From contig JAUCBJ010000519.1 in the NCBI GenBank assembly GCA_032718475.1, forward strand, positions 32,556 to 96,555: a DNA stretch of 64,000 bases. Direction: 5' to 3'. A program made the position numbers and the translations under genes. A model generated the notes under the pieces. It was not told the origin of the DNA and did not search any database. It saw nothing but the letters and a program-made list of their open reading frames with translations. Position 1 is the stretch's first letter; every line of letters begins with the position of its first letter. Origin of the DNA: Nemertoderma westbladi. Taxonomy: Eukaryota; Xenacoelomorpha; Nemertodermatida; Nemertodermatidae. Positions 49,901 through 52,900 of this stretch are shown here, piece after piece.

Positions 49901-52900
49901 TCACGTATGGGTAAAACAAGACAACTACCAAATATTTACTACACAGATGTACTTACTTAGCTAACACGCTACTGAAAGAGACAATAGACAGCAAACACGC
50001 AACACCTGTAAAAACAAGCACTAGAGTATAGACTACTGATAGAGGTATGCCAAAAACAGCTAAACATTGCCGACAAGTAAGAGCTGCATTCAATAAAATA
50101 TAAGAGGTCATTTTACTAAAAAAAAGTTTATTGAAAAACGTTTATTAAAGATTAATAGAGATTAATACAAAGAGATAAAATATATCTAATCGGTGAATCA
50201 TCTGTAAATCTCCAATGTTTCTCCCAAAATATCCATTTAGCAAAAATCAAATCCCGTTTATAAACTGTATGGCGGGGCTGATGGTGTGCTATGTAAAGGA
50301 GGACGCGGGAAGAGAGAGTGGGTGTGGGTGCCCATTGCAGCAGCGTAGTTCCCAGGATAGGATCCGGGAGCAACACCAGTAGGGGCGACATGGATAGGAG
50401 AGGGCGCGGTCAGACTCACTCTCGATTGTTGCAGGGCACTGGCCGAGTGAACTACCGGTCGCCGTATATTACGTTCACGAAAGTGCGCAGCCTTCTGCGC
50501 ACTATTCATTGGTTTAACCTTCTCAAGCGGGGTGTTGTCTACCATAGCAATGGGGGTACCGTTCATGCCGATAGCGAACAGATTTCCGTTGCGAGACCAA
50601 CCAATTCCTCTAGCCTTTATCTTTGAAAGTCGGGAGTAGCGTTCCTTGGTGAGAGACTCGCTAATAAACGTTGAGCTTCCTCGTAAACGAAAAGCATTGC
50701 TAATAACTTATGTGCGCGTATAATAACGAACAAACTTTACTATGACGGGGGACACCGAACCTTTAGCGACGGAGTGAGCCGAATCAATATCGTGTCCCGG
50801 TAAGGGTTTAGATAACCGGTGACAACGATCGATCTCAATTTCCGATATGTTCAAACCCAATACGTCACGGAAGAAATTAAGTACTACCAAAGTAGTATCA
50901 ATTTCATTTCGCTCGTTTCCCAGTCGTAGGCCATTAAATTAAGCAATTTCGACGTGAATACTGCTCTAAATTATCTTGCCTCGTGGCAAGAATTTTTAGA
51001 GAGTGTTTGATGTTAAGAATAGAGTCAGCGATCACTGACAGATCGTGCGAAAGTTTCTCTAGTTCGAAGTTGACCAATTCTTTAATGTTCTTTGATAAGT
51101 TGTGCCGATCCTTGCTCGAAAGCAAAGGTCGAACTGTAACATCCGGAGAGTGTGCTAGTGCTACCGGTATTGATTCTGTTGGAAACCCCAGAAACACCTC
51201 CGTATTGTTCGAATTCGATACACCTGACGATACACTTTCTAACTCTTTCGGATCATTCTCCATCGTATTCGTATCGGAATTGAGTACGGCAGAATCGGCA
51301 AGCAAGGAATTGGTGCTGGTGGATTCGGGAGGCAGAACATCTGCCTGGGCCTGGGCGTTCAATCCATTACCATCCAAATACTTCGAGATTTCGTTATCAA
51401 TCGTTTTATCGAGATTCGATTTGAGATGTTCCACTGAGGACTGGAAGGAAGAAATTCGATTGGTTTGTTCCGAAATGTGTTCTTCCAGGACAGCGAAAGA
51501 GTTAGCCGAAGGGGAACTGGTATCGGAATTTGACATATACGGGGAGTTATTAAAGGACGAAGGGTTCGGTAATTTCCCATTCCTTTTGTTTCGGTTTCTT
51601 CCCATTGTTATTCGCGAGATTTGGTCGTTTACGGGAGAAAGACAAGGGTTCTTGTCGCGACACGGAGAAAATTACATATACATATATAAAGTTGCTGTAG
51701 CTAGGCCTACTATTCTACCATAAGTCCAAACTCTACTGACATTCAGACATTGCTAGGCGTACCCGGTACCCAGCCACTAGGCAAGTCTAGGCAATTATTA
51801 AACCATTAAACCAAATTAAAATTAACTTTTAATTTACATTTAAACCATCAGCGTTCAATAACGCCAAACAACGAGTTACTTCGAAAGCTTCCTAACTAAA
51901 CTATAGTTAAATGATTGGTTTACATGTACAATCAAAGCTACGCGTTCCAGAACGCTAAATCGGTTTTTATGGATTATTGGTCCTAGAAATAGTATTAGTT
52001 CTTGAATTCTCTCTATTGGAACTCCATTTGGTCGCCCAATCGGTGCCGGCATCCCACTACACCGACCCAAGCCCAGATCCAACTACGACTCAACCGTCCC
52101 AGTTCCGATTTCACAGTCCGTTGGAATAACGAATCCAAAAAACGTATCTTGATATCTTCAACGGAGTCAAACACGATATGTGCTTTTAGTGGGTTTGAAA
52201 AATTATTTTAATTTAAAACTTTAAGGGAAAGGAGCAGGTTACAGTAGCGGTGTTTTCTAACCTAAGCAATAAACGAGGTTTATTTCACTTTATTTCACTA
52301 TCTGCTCTGCTTCATCGTAATTGTACAAATTCATATCGCATTTCCCCTTAAAACTTACGATACGTTTAGTTGTTGTAAATAGTAAATAAATATCCGTACA
52401 AAAATCAATACAACTAAATAATAATTAGTGCCACGTAAAAAGAAAATATCTAAAAAGAATTTCCCGCCAGACAGAGTTACCTTTAGTGTAAATTATTCAA
52501 TGACAAAAGAGATTATTTCTTCTGATTGGTCAATTCCTTAAATAATTGTTTGGCTAAAAAGAAATGCACAAGGCAAAAAAACCCTCTGAGTAAACAAGGC
52601 TAAGCACCCTATATGGTCGAATGTCGAATTGAAATATGGAGTGTTTTCCCTCACAGCAGTTGATTTGAGATTCTGCCTTAGGGTGTTTTAAGACTGAAAC
52701 AACTGCAGCACGGTTGGTGGTATAAAATACAATTCTCACTCAGTAAACGTTGCAATTACAATCTTGTTAGTCAAAGTTATCAGAACACAACATATATGAA
52801 TGTATACGAATGAATATTAATTACCATGAACCAACCTTAGTAACAGATCCGGGGACCGGTGTCACTGATCTCTCAGCCAGCGGAGTCTCGACTCTTCCCA

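Larger units (their letters stand above)
44660..51610 (-). mobile_element. nearly full-length CR1-like LINE, interrupted by a DNA element
   Basis: Order on the minus strand: ORF1 (51605-50258), spacer, ORF2 with zinc finger (49660-49500), AP endonuclease (49446-48470), nested element (46846-48467), linker and reverse transcriptase (46843-45500), and C-terminal region (45495-44678). 3' end about 44655. It is in the host gene's orientation in intron 1. Broken by several stops and frameshifts, so not active. Confidence 0.85.
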
